This document shows, piece by piece, positions 19,229-30,231 of a DNA stretch of 64,000 bases (its first letter is position 1; every line of letters begins with the position of its first letter). Below the pieces are notes generated by a model, which was not told where the DNA came from, made no database searches, and saw only the letters and a list, made by a program, of their open reading frames with translations. The translations under genes and the position numbers were made by a program. Source of the stretch: Mycolicibacterium tusciae (GTDB lineage: Bacteria > Actinomycetota > Actinomycetes > Mycobacteriales > Mycobacteriaceae); contig NZ_MVIM01000005.1 in NCBI RefSeq assembly GCF_002086795.1, positions 1 to 64,000 on the forward strand. The letters are read 5' to 3'.

Positions 19229-20667
19229 TCGAACCGCTTGAAGCAGCGCTCCTGATCGCCGAGCACTCCGACGCGGAATGCGTCGATCCGAGAAAAGCCC
19301 GACGGCACCGATTCGCCGTTGACATCGCTGGCGGCCAACCCGTTGGTGAGTATCCCCGATACTGCTTCATCGACGTCGCCCGCGGTCAAAGTGATCGTGT
19401 TCCCGCCGGCCGTGCTGCTGTCCTTCGACAGCTCGGCGGTCGCGACACCGGTCAAACACGCGGTGCGCAACGCGGCCTGGGCGTTGTCGAGCGTCACGCC
19501 ACCGTGCTCATGCTGGATGGCCTGCATATACCGGGACATCAGGACCGAATACGCGGTGTTGTCGCCGGTGGCCAGGCTGACGGAGTCGTCGTCGCTGTCC
19601 GACTGTGCGCCCATCGCCTCGAGTTCGGGGAGGTCCACGACGATCGTGTTGTTCGCCGGGCAGAACGAGACCGGCGGACTTTGTCGTACGTCGGGACAGT
19701 CGGCGGCTTCGAAGCTCAGTTGGGGCGGATTCTTCGGGCTGAACAACGTGTCCAACGCCCCGACGATGTCCTGCACGGACTTTTCGGTGATTGCCAATTC
19801 TCCGGTGTGATCCGAGGGCAGCAGCACGGGTAGGTCGCCGCGGCGCTGGCCGATCTCTCGCATGTCAATCGAAGCGCAGGCCTGCACGCCGTCGGTGAAT
19901 CCGAACTGGAAGGCCGACACCCGTTCGAACGCCGAACCGTGTTCGTTGACGCCGACCTCGGGGTCATCGATGTTCAGCAACGGATCGCGGAAGCCGATGA
20001 CGGCCGCGAGCACATTGTTCAGGCCTTCTCCGGTCGACAGCGTGAAGCGCGGCGATCTGTCCTCGGCGACCCAGCGCATGTACGCCCCGGCCAGGCAGTC
20101 GGCCTGCTGCTCCGCGACGAGCGTCTCGGTGTCGTCATCGGCCATGCCGGACTGGTACTGGATGGCGTGGCCGTACTCGTGCGCGAGCATCATCGTCAGG
20201 CCCATGTCCCCGTGGGCCTCCTGCAACGCAGGCAGGAATTCGCCGCGATCCCAGCCGATGGTGTGGTCGTCAAGGCAGTAGCCCGCGTTCACGATTCCGT
20301 ACGTGCTGTCACCGCAGAAGTCGGTGTCGTCGAAACCGTTTGCGTCCCAAGAGATCAGCTCCGTCACCGGTTTGAAACTGCCATCGGACGATTCGCCATA
20401 GCTGGCTTCCCAGAATTCCTCGATATCGCTGATCGCCTGACGGCCGAGTTCGTCCATCTCGCCGTCGTCGGTGCCAAGCACATCCCGAGTCGGATCCGCG
20501 GGAACGGGTCGCAGCCCGCTCGTCCCCTCGGTGGCGGGCATACCGGCGACGCTGAAGGGATCGTCGAACACTGAAACCGCGTTGCCCCGCAGTGTCGTGC
20601 TGCACGACGTGATGATCAGTGCCGCAGAAATTGCGACTACGGCGCCCGCCAGGTGTCGTGGGGGCAT
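19225..20667 (-). CDS. Putative neutral zinc metallopeptidase lipoprotein
   Basis: A 480-residue protein with an N-terminal hydrophobic segment ending in a lipobox (IITSC), so it is predicted to be lipid-anchored. The zinc motif is MLAHEYGHAIQYQSG (HExxH), and a downstream EQQADCLAGAYM supplies the third ligand, as in the YpfJ/neutral zinc metallopeptidase family. A pair of cysteines later in the chain may form disulfides. ATG 20667 is preceded by GAAAGGCGG. Its stop codon overlaps the convergent mspA-like stop inside a single CTAG. Confidence 0.85.
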   Translation of the reverse strand: MPPRHLAGAVVAISAALIITSCSTTLRGNAVSVFDDPFSVAGMPATEGTSGLRPVPADPTRDVLGTDDGEMDELGRQAISDIEEFWEASYGESSDGSFKPVTELISWDANGFDDTDFCGDSTYGIVNAGYCLDDHTIGWDRGEFLPALQEAHGDMGLTMMLAHEYGHAIQYQSGMADDDTETLVAEQQADCLAGAYMRWVAEDRSPRFTLSTGEGLNNVLAAVIGFRDPLLNIDDPEVGVNEHGSAFERVSAFQFGFTDGVQACASIDMREIGQRRGDLPVLLPSDHTGELAITEKSVQDIVGALDTLFSPKNPPQLSFEAADCPDVRQSPPVSFCPANNTIVVDLPELEAMGAQSDSDDDSVSLATGDNTAYSVLMSRYMQAIQHEHGGVTLDNAQAALRTACLTGVATAELSKDSSTAGGNTITLTAGDVDEAVSGILTNGLAASDVNGESVPSGFSRIDAFRVGVLGDQERCFKRFD

Positions 20668-20743
20668 TGACGCCGCCTTTCGGGGTCCGCCGGCGGCCCG
20701 GGCGGCCCGCACGTGGAATTAGCCGACAGAATAGTGAAAGGAA

Positions 20744-22639
20744 TCAGCCCGCGCGTAAGCGTTCGAGCGCCCCGCGGACCCTGACCGAGTCGGTGGTTGC
20801 CCAGAACGGAGGCAGCGACGCCCGCAGAAACCCGCTGTACCGCGCGGTGGCCATCCGCGAGTCCAGTACCGCGACCACGCCGCGATCGTCGATGCGCCGC
20901 AGGAGTCGGCCGGCGCCCTGAGCCAGCAGCAGCGCCGCGTGGCTGGCGGCGACGGCCATGAATCCGTTGCCACCGCGGGAAGCGATCGCGCGCTGGCGTG
21001 CCGTCAGCAGCGGGTCGTCGGGCCGGGGGAACGGAATGCGGTCGATGAGCACGAGCGACAGTGACGGCCCGGGAACATCGACGCCCTGCCAGAGCGACAG
21101 GGTCCCGAACAGCGACGTCTCCGCGTCGTCGGCGAAGCGTGTCACCAGCGCCGACGTGGTGTCATCACCTTGACACAGCACGGGGGTGTCCAGACGGTCC
21201 CGCATGATCTCAGCGGCGGCCTTCGCGGCGCGCATCGACGAGAACAGGCCGAGTGTGCGGCCGCCCGCGGCGGTGATGAGCCCGGCGATCTCGTCGAGCT
21301 GTTCGGCCGATCCGGTGCCGTCGCGCCCCGGTGGTGGGAGATGTGCGGCGACGTAGAGGATGCCCGACTTCTCATGCTGGAACGGTGATCCGACGTCGAT
21401 GCCGCGCCACCGGACCTTGTCGTCGTCACCGGCCAGCCCCCACGCCGACGCCATGGCATCGAACCTGCCGCCGATGGTCAACGTGGCCGAGGTGAGGACG
21501 GTCGTCGTGTGCTCGAACAGTCGGGTGCGCAACAGACCTGACACCGACAGCGGGGCCACGCGCAGGACCACTCGCGTGCTGCCGCGGTTCTCCTCTCGAT
21601 CGAGCCACACGACGTCGGTGCGGTCCGGAATAGCCGGCACGAAGGAGTCCAGGATGCGCGAGGCGGTGTCTCCCATGTCGGTCAGCGCGGTGACCGCCTC
21701 GGCGCGCGCGGAGGCGGCTTTCGGGTCGCTCGGACTGGTGTCGATCGCCGATCGAACCCGGTGGGCGGCGTCGCGCAGCGCGGTCAGGTAGGTCGCCATC
21801 TCGTCGTCGAGCGTGTCGATCCGTCCCGGCGTGGCGTCGTGGATGACCGACGACAGCGTGGCGGTGGCGGCCTCCAACCGTTGCGCCAATTCCTGATCGA
21901 CCAGCCGAGAAGAACGTCGATTCGCGACCGCCATCGACGTCGCCGAGAGTTCACCGGCGGCCACCGCGGTGACGCGGTCGACGAGTTCGTGTGCTTCGTC
22001 GACCACGAGCAGTTGGTGTTCGGGGAGCACGGCCGCATCCGATACGGCGTCAATGGCCAACAGTGCGTGGTTGGTGACGACGACATCGGCATGGCCGGCC
22101 TTGTCGCGGGCTTTCTCAGCAAAACAGTCGGTGCCGAACGGGCAGCGGGATACCCCGATGCACTCGCGCGCCGAGACGCTGACCTGTGACCACGACCGGT
22201 CGGGCACTCCCGGGGTCAGCTCGTCGCGATCACCTGTCTCGGTATCCGAGGACCACGCGACCAGCCGTTGCACATCGCGGCCGAGGGCTGACGCCGCAAC
22301 CGGCTCGAACAGCTTGTCCTGTGGCTGTTCATCCGGCTCGGTCATCGATCCGTTGTGAATCTTGTTGAGACACAGGTAGTTTCCCCGGCCCTTCAGCAAT
22401 GCGAACTCGGGGCTGCGCGGCAGCGCGCCGGTCAACGATTCGGCAAGCCGTGGCAGATCCCGATCGACCAGCTGGCGCTGCAGCGCGATGGTCGCCGTCG
22501 ATATGACGACCGGCTCGTCGGTGGCGACCGCGCGCGCGATCGCGGGAACCAGGTACGCGAGGGATTTCCCGGTACCGGTGCCGGCCTGGACGGCGAGGTG
22601 TTCGCCGCTTTCGAAGGCATGCGCCACCGCCTCGGCCAT
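20744..22639 (-). CDS. dinG: DinG-type Fe-S ATP-dependent DNA helicase
   Basis: A superfamily 2 XPD-like helicase, 631 residues from the first canonical start. Walker A is QAGTGTGKSLAYL, the DEAH box is VVDEAHEL, and four Fe-S cysteines lie in NYLCLNK, RECIGVSRCPFG and TDCFAEK. C-terminal motifs GRLLRRIDDRGVV and LSLWQGVDVPG are present. Family similarity continues about 20 residues upstream of ATG 22639 (ELLATAVAALGG), but no ATG, GTG or TTG lies in that frame there. The true start or the sequence near 22719 is therefore doubtful. It follows pncB1. Equivalent to Rv1329c. Confidence 0.88.
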   Translation of the reverse strand: MAEAVAHAFESGEHLAVQAGTGTGKSLAYLVPAIARAVATDEPVVISTATIALQRQLVDRDLPRLAESLTGALPRSPEFALLKGRGNYLCLNKIHNGSMTEPDEQPQDKLFEPVAASALGRDVQRLVAWSSDTETGDRDELTPGVPDRSWSQVSVSARECIGVSRCPFGTDCFAEKARDKAGHADVVVTNHALLAIDAVSDAAVLPEHQLLVVDEAHELVDRVTAVAAGELSATSMAVANRRSSRLVDQELAQRLEAATATLSSVIHDATPGRIDTLDDEMATYLTALRDAAHRVRSAIDTSPSDPKAASARAEAVTALTDMGDTASRILDSFVPAIPDRTDVVWLDREENRGSTRVVLRVAPLSVSGLLRTRLFEHTTTVLTSATLTIGGRFDAMASAWGLAGDDDKVRWRGIDVGSPFQHEKSGILYVAAHLPPPGRDGTGSAEQLDEIAGLITAAGGRTLGLFSSMRAAKAAAEIMRDRLDTPVLCQGDDTTSALVTRFADDAETSLFGTLSLWQGVDVPGPSLSLVLIDRIPFPRPDDPLLTARQRAIASRGGNGFMAVAASHAALLLAQGAGRLLRRIDDRGVVAVLDSRMATARYSGFLRASLPPFWATTDSVRVRGALERLRAG

Positions 22640-22731
22640 CTCGATCTGGCCGGGGCGTTCTGCACCGCCGAGTGCGGCGACCGCCGTTGCCAGCAGTTCG
22701 GTGACGTTTCCGGTCTCGCCCGTGACAACTC

Positions 22732-24033
22732 CTAGTGACTCGCGGGAGAGATTATGCGGGTGGGGATGGCGGGTTCGCCGCGGGAGAGTTTCAGGCCGGC
22801 CCAGGGCAAGCTCAGCAGACCCGCCTTGACGCGTTCGCGCGCGGCGGAGAGATCGAATTCGGCCGTCGGTTCGCCCTTACGCATGATGTCGACCGTGAGG
22901 TCGCGTCCCGACTCGCCCTGGGGTCGCCGACCGTAGGGGTACACGACCTCCTCGAGGATCGTTCCAGTGTCCTTGCATGTCCGCATCGCCTGCTTGCGGC
23001 CGCCGTGAGATTCCTTGTGGCTGCTCCGTTTCTCCACGGGCAGACCGTCTACCTCGACCAGCTTGTAGACCATGCCGGCGGTCGGCGCACCCGACCCGGT
23101 CACCACCGATGTGCCCACACCGTAGATGTCGACGGGCTCGACGCGTAGTGCGGCGATGGCGTACTCGTCCAGGTCACCGGACACCACGATGCGGGTGTTG
23201 CGGGCGCCGAGGCCGTCGAGCTGTGCCCGCACCTGCCGGGCGAGCACGCCGAGATCGCCCGAGTCGATGCGGACCGCGCCGAGCTCCGGGCCCGCCACCT
23301 CGACGGCATTGGCCACCCCCTGCGTGATGTCGTAGGTGTCGACGAGCAATGTGGTGCCGACGCCGAGGGCTTCGATCTGAGCCTTGAACGCCGCCCTCTC
23401 GTCCGGACCGTTGCGATCGGTGTGCAGCAGCGTGAATGCGTGCGCACTCGTGCCCAGTGCCGGCACACCGTAGGTGCGCTGCGCCTCCAGGTTCGATGTG
23501 CCGGTGAAACCGGCGATATAGGCGGCGCGCGCAGCGGCGACCGCTGCCAGCTCGTGGGTACGCCGCGAACCCATCTCGATCATCGTTCGGCCGTCGGCGG
23601 CGCTGACCATGCGGGCTGCGGCCGAGGCGATCGCGGTGTCGTGGTTCAGGATCGACAACGCGAGGGTCTCCAGCACGACACACTCGCCGAACGTGCCGTG
23701 CACGCTCAATACCGGGGATCCCGGGAAGTAGAGCTCACCCTCACAGTAGCCGTCGATGTCGCCGCGGAACCGGTAGTCGGCGAGGAACGCCAGCGTCTCG
23801 CGATCGCAGAAATCCGAAAGCGCCGTCAACACGGATTCGTCGAACGTGAACTGTGCCAACGCTTCCACGAATCGGGCCGTTCCGGCGACCACGCCGTAGC
23901 GGCGCCCTTCGGGAAGCCTGCGGGCGAACACCTCGAACGTCGTCCGGCGGTCTGCGGTCCCGTCGCGAAGGGCGGCGGCGAGCATCGTCAGCTCGTACTT
24001 GTCAGTGAGTAACGCCGTAGAACCCGGGACCAC
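22732..24033 (-). CDS. pncB1: Nicotinate phosphoribosyltransferase PncB1
   Basis: A 433-residue enzyme that converts nicotinate and PRPP to nicotinate mononucleotide in NAD salvage. Family segments LLTDKYELTMLAAAL, EMGSRRTHE, DTYDITQGV and VVSGDLDEY are present. GTG 24033 is chosen because LLTDKYELTM, the usual N-terminus, follows within eight residues; longer reading is an antisense artefact of the clpS region. It is divergent from clpS (132-base gap) and precedes dinG. Equivalent to Rv1330c. Confidence 0.93.
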   Translation of the reverse strand: MVPGSTALLTDKYELTMLAAALRDGTADRRTTFEVFARRLPEGRRYGVVAGTARFVEALAQFTFDESVLTALSDFCDRETLAFLADYRFRGDIDGYCEGELYFPGSPVLSVHGTFGECVVLETLALSILNHDTAIASAAARMVSAADGRTMIEMGSRRTHELAAVAAARAAYIAGFTGTSNLEAQRTYGVPALGTSAHAFTLLHTDRNGPDERAAFKAQIEALGVGTTLLVDTYDITQGVANAVEVAGPELGAVRIDSGDLGVLARQVRAQLDGLGARNTRIVVSGDLDEYAIAALRVEPVDIYGVGTSVVTGSGAPTAGMVYKLVEVDGLPVEKRSSHKESHGGRKQAMRTCKDTGTILEEVVYPYGRRPQGESGRDLTVDIMRKGEPTAEFDLSAARERVKAGLLSLPWAGLKLSRGEPAIPTRIISPASH

Positions 24034-24152
24034 ACCGCAACCGTATCGGCTGAGCGGCCGCTGGCCTCGACTTGATCTCCTCGAGCACGCGTGTTGCGGC
24101 CCCCGCGGGGCGATCAGCACGATCCGGCGGACGTATGACCCGACTGTCTCGC

Positions 24153-24166
24153 TATCCTTGTCCACA
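24153..24166 (+). promoter_or_regulatory. Likely leaderless promoter of clpS
   Basis: TATCCT at 24153-24158 is a good mycobacterial -10 hexamer and ends 7 bases before the clpS ATG at 24166. Transcription would start at or next to the A of the start codon. No ribosome site precedes the ATG, which agrees with a leaderless mRNA. No clear -35 was seen. Confidence 0.5.
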
Positions 24167-24468
24167 TGGTTACGCCGGCGAAGGCCCGACCGGGAACTCG
24201 CGAGGAACGGGACGTCGCCACTCTGGATGCGACGGATAGCCCGTGGGTGACCCTGGTCTGGGACGACCCGGTCAATCTGATGACATACGTGACGTACGTC
24301 TTCCAGAAGCTCTTCGGCTACAGCGAGCCGCACGCGACCAAACTCATGATGCAGGTGCACACCGAGGGTAAGGCCGTGGTGTCGGCAGGCAGCCGGGAGT
24401 CGATGGAGGTCGACGTGTCCAAGCTGCACGCCGCGGGCCTGTGGGCGACCCTGCAGCAGGACCGCTGA
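24166..24468 (+). CDS. clpS: ATP-dependent Clp protease adaptor ClpS
   Basis: A 100-residue adaptor that passes N-end-rule substrates to ClpC/ClpP. The core [20 protein letters not shown] carries the substrate-binding Asp-Asp and Asn-Leu-Met residues, and the helix [17 protein letters not shown] follows. First gene of a set with the DUF2017 gene 7 bases downstream. Equivalent to Rv1331. Confidence 0.94.
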   Translation: MVTPAKARPGTREERDVATLDATDSPWVTLVWDDPVNLMTYVTYVFQKLFGYSEPHATKLMMQVHTEGKAVVSAGSRESMEVDVSKLHAAGLWATLQQDR

Positions 24469-24475
24469 TCCGACT

Positions 24476-25057
24476 GTGCGCAAATGGAAACGGGTCGACA
24501 CCGCCGACGGCCCGCGCTTCCGATCGGCCCTGGCCGCTCACGAGGTATCGCTGCTGCAGAACCTCGCGACGTCCATGGTCGGAATGCTCAACGACCGCGA
24601 ATCATCTTCTCCCGCTGATGAACTCCAAGAGATAACCGGGATGCGCACCGGTCACTCGTCGCCTCCGCAGGATGAGACGATGAAGCGGCTGCTACCGGAC
24701 TTTTTCCGCCCGCAAACCGACCATCCCGCGGGTTCCGGTCCCGCCGAGAGCCTCAACAGTGCGCTGCGCAGCCTGCACGAACCGGCGATCATCGAGGCCA
24801 AACGTGAAGCGGCACAACGATTGTTGGACACCCTCCCACAACACGGCGGCAAGTTCGAACTCAGCGAAGATGACGCGCACGCCTGGGCGGCCGCCGTCAA
24901 CGACATGCGGCTCGCACTTGGCACCATGCTCGGCGTAGCGCAGGATGCCCCTGCCGAACTGCCGCCTGAACATCCGATGGCGGGACATCTCGACGTGTAT
25001 CAGTGGCTGACGGTGCTGCAGGAGTATCTGGTGGTCGGAATCATGGGCAGGTCGTGA
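24476..25057 (+). CDS. DUF2017 family protein
   Basis: A 193-residue soluble protein with the family-type C-terminus WLTVLQEYLVVGIMGR. Helical throughout and with no known catalytic motif. DUF2017 genes commonly follow clpS in actinobacteria, which suggests a role linked to proteolysis, but this is association only. GTG start at 24476, 7 bases after clpS. Equivalent to Rv1332. Confidence 0.85.
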   Translation: MRKWKRVDTADGPRFRSALAAHEVSLLQNLATSMVGMLNDRESSSPADELQEITGMRTGHSSPPQDETMKRLLPDFFRPQTDHPAGSGPAESLNSALRSLHEPAIIEAKREAAQRLLDTLPQHGGKFELSEDDAHAWAAAVNDMRLALGTMLGVAQDAPAELPPEHPMAGHLDVYQWLTVLQEYLVVGIMGRS

Positions 25058-25059
25058 CC

Positions 25060-26079
25060 ATGGGTGCGATCACGGATGTTGCCGGAATCCGCGTCGGCCA
25101 TCACCACCGGATCGATTCCGATGCGGACCTCGGTTCGGGGTGGGCCACCGGAACAACCGTCGTTCTGACACCACCGGGGACCATCGGCGCCGTCGACTGC
25201 CGCGGTGGTGCACCCGGCACCCGCGAGACCGACCTGCTCGACCCCATCAACTCGGTGCGTCACGTCGACGCCGTCGTGCTCAGTGGTGGCAGCGCGTTCG
25301 GCTTGGCTGCGGCGCACGGGGTGATGGAGTGGCTAGAGGGGCAGGATCGCGGGGTGGCGATCGAGGGCGGCGTCGTACCCATCGTTCCGTCCGCGGTGAT
25401 TTTTGATCTTCCGGTCGGCGGCTGGAAGTGCCGGCCGGACGCCGAGTTCGGTCGCGCCGCTGCCGAGAGCGCGGGTACCGACGTGGCCATCGGCACCGTC
25501 GGCGCCGGCGTAGGGGCACGCGTCGGGGTGCTCAAAGGTGGTGTCGGCACCGCGTCGGTGACGCTCGAGTCCGGCGCGACGGTAGGAGCGATCGTGGTCG
25601 TCAACGCCGCCGGTGACGCCGTGGATCCCGCGACCGGGCTGCCGTGGCTCGCCGACCAGATCGAGGAGTTCGGTCTGGTGTCCCCGCCGACTGATCAGAT
25701 CGCGGCATACGCCGACCGCCACACCGAGCTCAGCCCGCTCAACACCACCATCGCCGTCGTCGCGACCGATGCGGTCCTCAGCAAGGCGGGGTGCCGCCGG
25801 ATGGCCGTCGCCGCCCAAGACGGCCTGGCTCGCACCATCCGGCCGTGTCACACCCCGCTCGATGGAGATACGGTGTTTGCGCTGGCCACCGGAGCCATCG
25901 AGGTACCGCCCGATCCGGCGACACCTGCGTCGATGTCGCCGGAGGTGCCCCTGATCACCGCGCTCGGGGCGGCCGCGGCGGACTGCTTGGCCCGCGCGGT
26001 GCTGGTCGGCGTGCTGGCGGCCGAGTCGGTCGCCGGAATACCGACGTACCGGGACATGTTGCCCGGAGCGTTCGAATAA
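25060..26079 (+). CDS. P1 (DmpA/NylC-type) self-processing peptidase/hydrolase
   Basis: A 339-residue N-terminal-nucleophile hydrolase. The N-terminus ITDVAGIRVGHHHR and the glycine-rich LSGGSAFGLAAAHG are typical of the family. The predicted self-cleavage site is Asn228-Thr229 in SPLNTTIAVVATD, which would free Thr as nucleophile, as in NylC. Members hydrolyse aminopeptides or omega-amide oligomers; the substrate here is unknown. ATG 25060 is chosen; GTG 25054, overlapping the DUF2017 stop, is possible. Equivalent to Rv1333. Confidence 0.87.
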   Translation: MGAITDVAGIRVGHHHRIDSDADLGSGWATGTTVVLTPPGTIGAVDCRGGAPGTRETDLLDPINSVRHVDAVVLSGGSAFGLAAAHGVMEWLEGQDRGVAIEGGVVPIVPSAVIFDLPVGGWKCRPDAEFGRAAAESAGTDVAIGTVGAGVGARVGVLKGGVGTASVTLESGATVGAIVVVNAAGDAVDPATGLPWLADQIEEFGLVSPPTDQIAAYADRHTELSPLNTTIAVVATDAVLSKAGCRRMAVAAQDGLARTIRPCHTPLDGDTVFALATGAIEVPPDPATPASMSPEVPLITALGAAAADCLARAVLVGVLAAESVAGIPTYRDMLPGAFE

Positions 26080-26126
26080 GCGGACGCGGGTCAGCAGTCG
26101 GCCGCGGTTAGCAGGGAGGAGTGAAC

Positions 26127-26540
26127 GTGCTGGTGATCCGAGCGGATCTGGTCGACGCCATGGTCGCCCACGCCCGCGCTGACCACCCCGACGAAGCCTG
26201 CGGAGTGATCGCGGGACCGGAGGGATCCGATCGCCCGGAGCGGTTCATCGCGATGACCAACGCGGAGCGTTCGCCGACCTTCTACCGGTTCGACTCCGGC
26301 GAGCAGCTCAAGGTGTGGCGAGCCCTAGAAGACGCAGGCGAGGCCCCGATAATCATCTACCACTCGCATACCGCCACCGAGGCGTACCCGAGCCGCACCG
26401 ACATCTCCTATGCGTCCGAACCGGACGCCCACTACGTCCTGGTGTCGACACGCGACCCCGATGAGCACGAGCTGCGCAGCTACCGCATCCTCGACGGCGT
26501 CGTCACCGAGGAACCCGTCAAGATCGTCGAGCAGTACTAG
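26127..26540 (+). CDS. mec: CysO-cysteine peptidase Mec (JAMM)
   Basis: A 137-residue zinc peptidase that releases cysteine from the CysO-cysteine adduct. The JAMM motif is complete: the upstream Glu in DEACGVIAG, then HSH, seven residues, Ser, two residues, Asp in HSHTATEAYPSRTD. AGGGAGGA at 26113-26120 lies 6 bases before GTG 26127; GTG 26121 is too close to it. First gene of mec-cysO-cysM. Equivalent to Rv1334. Confidence 0.94.
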   Translation: MLVIRADLVDAMVAHARADHPDEACGVIAGPEGSDRPERFIAMTNAERSPTFYRFDSGEQLKVWRALEDAGEAPIIIYHSHTATEAYPSRTDISYASEPDAHYVLVSTRDPDEHELRSYRILDGVVTEEPVKIVEQY

Positions 26541-26564
26541 AACTTTGAAAGGAGTGACCGGCCC

Positions 26565-26846
26565 ATGTCTGTCACCGTGTCGATCCCGACCATCCTGCGC
26601 TCCCACACCGGCGGCGAGAAGCGCGTCGCCGCGGACGGCGCAACCCTGAGCGCGGTGATCGGCGATCTCGAAGCGAACTACTCGGGCATCTCCGATCGCC
26701 TGATGGACAGTGCCAATCCTGGCAAGCTGAACCGGTTCGTCAACATCTACGTCAACGACGAGGACGTGCGGTTCTCCGGAGGGCTGGACACCGCCATCTC
26801 CGACGGCGACTCGGTGACGATCCTGCCCGCCGTCGCAGGTGGCTGA
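26565..26846 (+). CDS. cysO: Sulfur carrier protein CysO
   Basis: A 93-residue ubiquitin-fold protein ending in the required Gly-Gly (TILPAVAGG). Its C-terminal thiocarboxylate donates sulfur to O-phosphoserine-derived aminoacrylate on CysM. GAAAGGAG precedes the ATG by about 10 bases. The stop is directly followed by the cysM GTG, so the two are tightly coupled. Equivalent to Rv1335. Confidence 0.95.
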   Translation: MSVTVSIPTILRSHTGGEKRVAADGATLSAVIGDLEANYSGISDRLMDSANPGKLNRFVNIYVNDEDVRFSGGLDTAISDGDSVTILPAVAGG

Positions 26847-28503
<1,657 letters not shown>

Positions 28504-28507
<4 letters not shown>

Positions 28508-29337
28508 GTTCTGCAACTGCGCCCGTCGGGATCTTCGACTCCGGGGTCGGCGGGTTGACGGTCGCCCGCGCGATCATCGACCAGCTACCGGATGAAGACA
28601 TCATCTACGTCGGGGACACCGCCAACGGCCCCTACGGTCCGCTCACCATTCCAGAGATCCGCGGGCATGCGCTGGCGATCGGCGACGATCTGGTGTCCCG
28701 CGGTGTCAAAGCGCTTGTGATCGCGTGCAATACGGCGTCGTCGGCATGCCTGCGCGACGCCAGGGAGCGCTACGCGCCGGTGCCCGTGGTCGAGGTGATC
28801 CTGCCCGCCGTCCGGCGTGCCGTGGCCGCCACCCGCAACGGCCGCATCGGCGTCATCGGCACCGAGGCAACCATCGCGTCGGGGGCCTACCACGACGCGT
28901 TCGCGGCGGCGCGCGACACCGAGGTGATCGGGGTGGCATGCCCCCGGTTCGTCGACTTCGTCGAGCGGGGAGTGACAAGTGGACGCCAGGTGCTCGGCCT
29001 TGCGGAGGCGTATCTCGAGCCCCTCCAGCGCGCTGAGGTGGACACGCTGGTGCTGGGGTGCACGCATTACCCGATGCTGTCGGGTCTGATCCAACTCGCG
29101 ATGGGCGACCAGGTGACACTGGTGTCCAGCGCCGAGGAGACGGCCAAGGACTTGCTGCGCGTACTCAGCCAATCAGATTTGCTGCATCCGCATCCGGGCG
29201 ACGCGGGGCCCGCGGCTCGACGTCGTTTCGAGGCGACCGGCGATCCTGAGGCGTTCACCACACTCGCGGGTCGGTTCCTCGGTCCGACAATCGACGGTGT
29301 TCGCCCTGTTCAGCACACTGTCAAAGTCCAAAAATGA
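28504..29337 (+). CDS. murI: Glutamate racemase MurI
   Basis: A 277-residue racemase that makes D-glutamate for peptidoglycan. The two catalytic cysteines are in IACNTASSA and VLGCTHYPM, and the N-terminal [12 protein letters not shown] is typical. The GTG start overlaps the rhomboid stop as GTGA. Equivalent to Rv1338. Confidence 0.95.
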
Positions 29338-29395
29338 ATTCGGTCACGCAAACCAGCGATGTTTTCGTCTTGCGGATGGTGGGCATGGCAAGCTA

Positions 29396-30170
29396 GTGAG
29401 TGTGCGAATCACCGTACTCGGTTGCTCCGGCAGTGTTGTCGGGCCTGATTCGCCAGCGTCCGGCTACCTGGTCACTGCTCCGGACACCCCACCGCTAGTC
29501 CTTGATTTCGGTGGCGGCGTGCTCGGTGCACTGCAGCGGTACGCCGATCCGAACTCCGTATACGTACTCCTCTCGCATCTGCACGCGGACCATTGTCTTG
29601 ACCTGCCGGGCCTGTTCGTATGGCGGCGCTATCACCCGTCCCCGGCGCAGGAGCGCGGCGTGATGTACGGGCCGGCCAATACCTGGGCTCGGCTGGGCGC
29701 CGCGTCCTCGCCCGAGGGCGGGGAGATCGATGATTTCTCGGACATCTTCGACATCCGGCACTGGGTGGACAACCGCGCGGTAGACCTCGGGACGCTGAAC
29801 GTCGTGCCCCGCCTCGTCTGCCATCCCACCGAGTCTTACGGCTTCCGGATCACCGACCCGGCGGGTGCCACGTTGGTCTATAGCGGTGACACCGGCTACT
29901 GCGATGCACTGAATCGACCTCGCCCGGGGAGCCGACGTGTTTCTGTGCGAAGCGTCGTGGACGCATTCCCCGGAGCGGCCTCCCAGGCTGCACCTGTCGG
30001 GAACAGAAGCCGGCCGGGCCGCGGCCAATGCGGGCGTCGGCGAACTGCTGCTGACGCACATCCCGCCCTGGACGTCCCGTGAGGATGTCATCAGCGAGGC
30101 CAAGGCCGAGTTCGACGGTCCGGTGCACGCCGTGGTGTGCGGCGAGTCATTCGAGATCGCCAAGTCCTGA
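29396..30170 (+). pseudogene. Rv1339-like metallo-beta-lactamase-fold phosphodiesterase, frameshifted
   Basis: The first part reads MSVRITVLGCSGSVVGPDSP and carries the metal motif SHLHADH. After YSGDTGYCDAL the frame changes: the family continuation LARGADVFLCEASW is found only in the next frame, running to LLLTHIPPW and the stop at 30170. The shift is best explained by one extra A at 29912-29913 (CTGAATCGAC instead of CTGATCGAC). As written, the gene makes a 229-residue product with a wrong tail and lacks later metal ligands. Rv1339 is reported as an atypical class II cAMP phosphodiesterase. This may be a real mutation or an assembly error. Confidence 0.85.
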
Positions 30171-30231
30171 GCTTCAGTACCCGGGTCGCCGGGTCGGCTG
30201 GCGCGTCGGGCCCACCCGATAGGGTTGGCCC

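Noticed and set aside
29937..30170. Separate small gene downstream of the Rv1339-like frame
   Set aside because: It continues the same protein family sequence in a shifted frame, so it is the second half of a broken gene.
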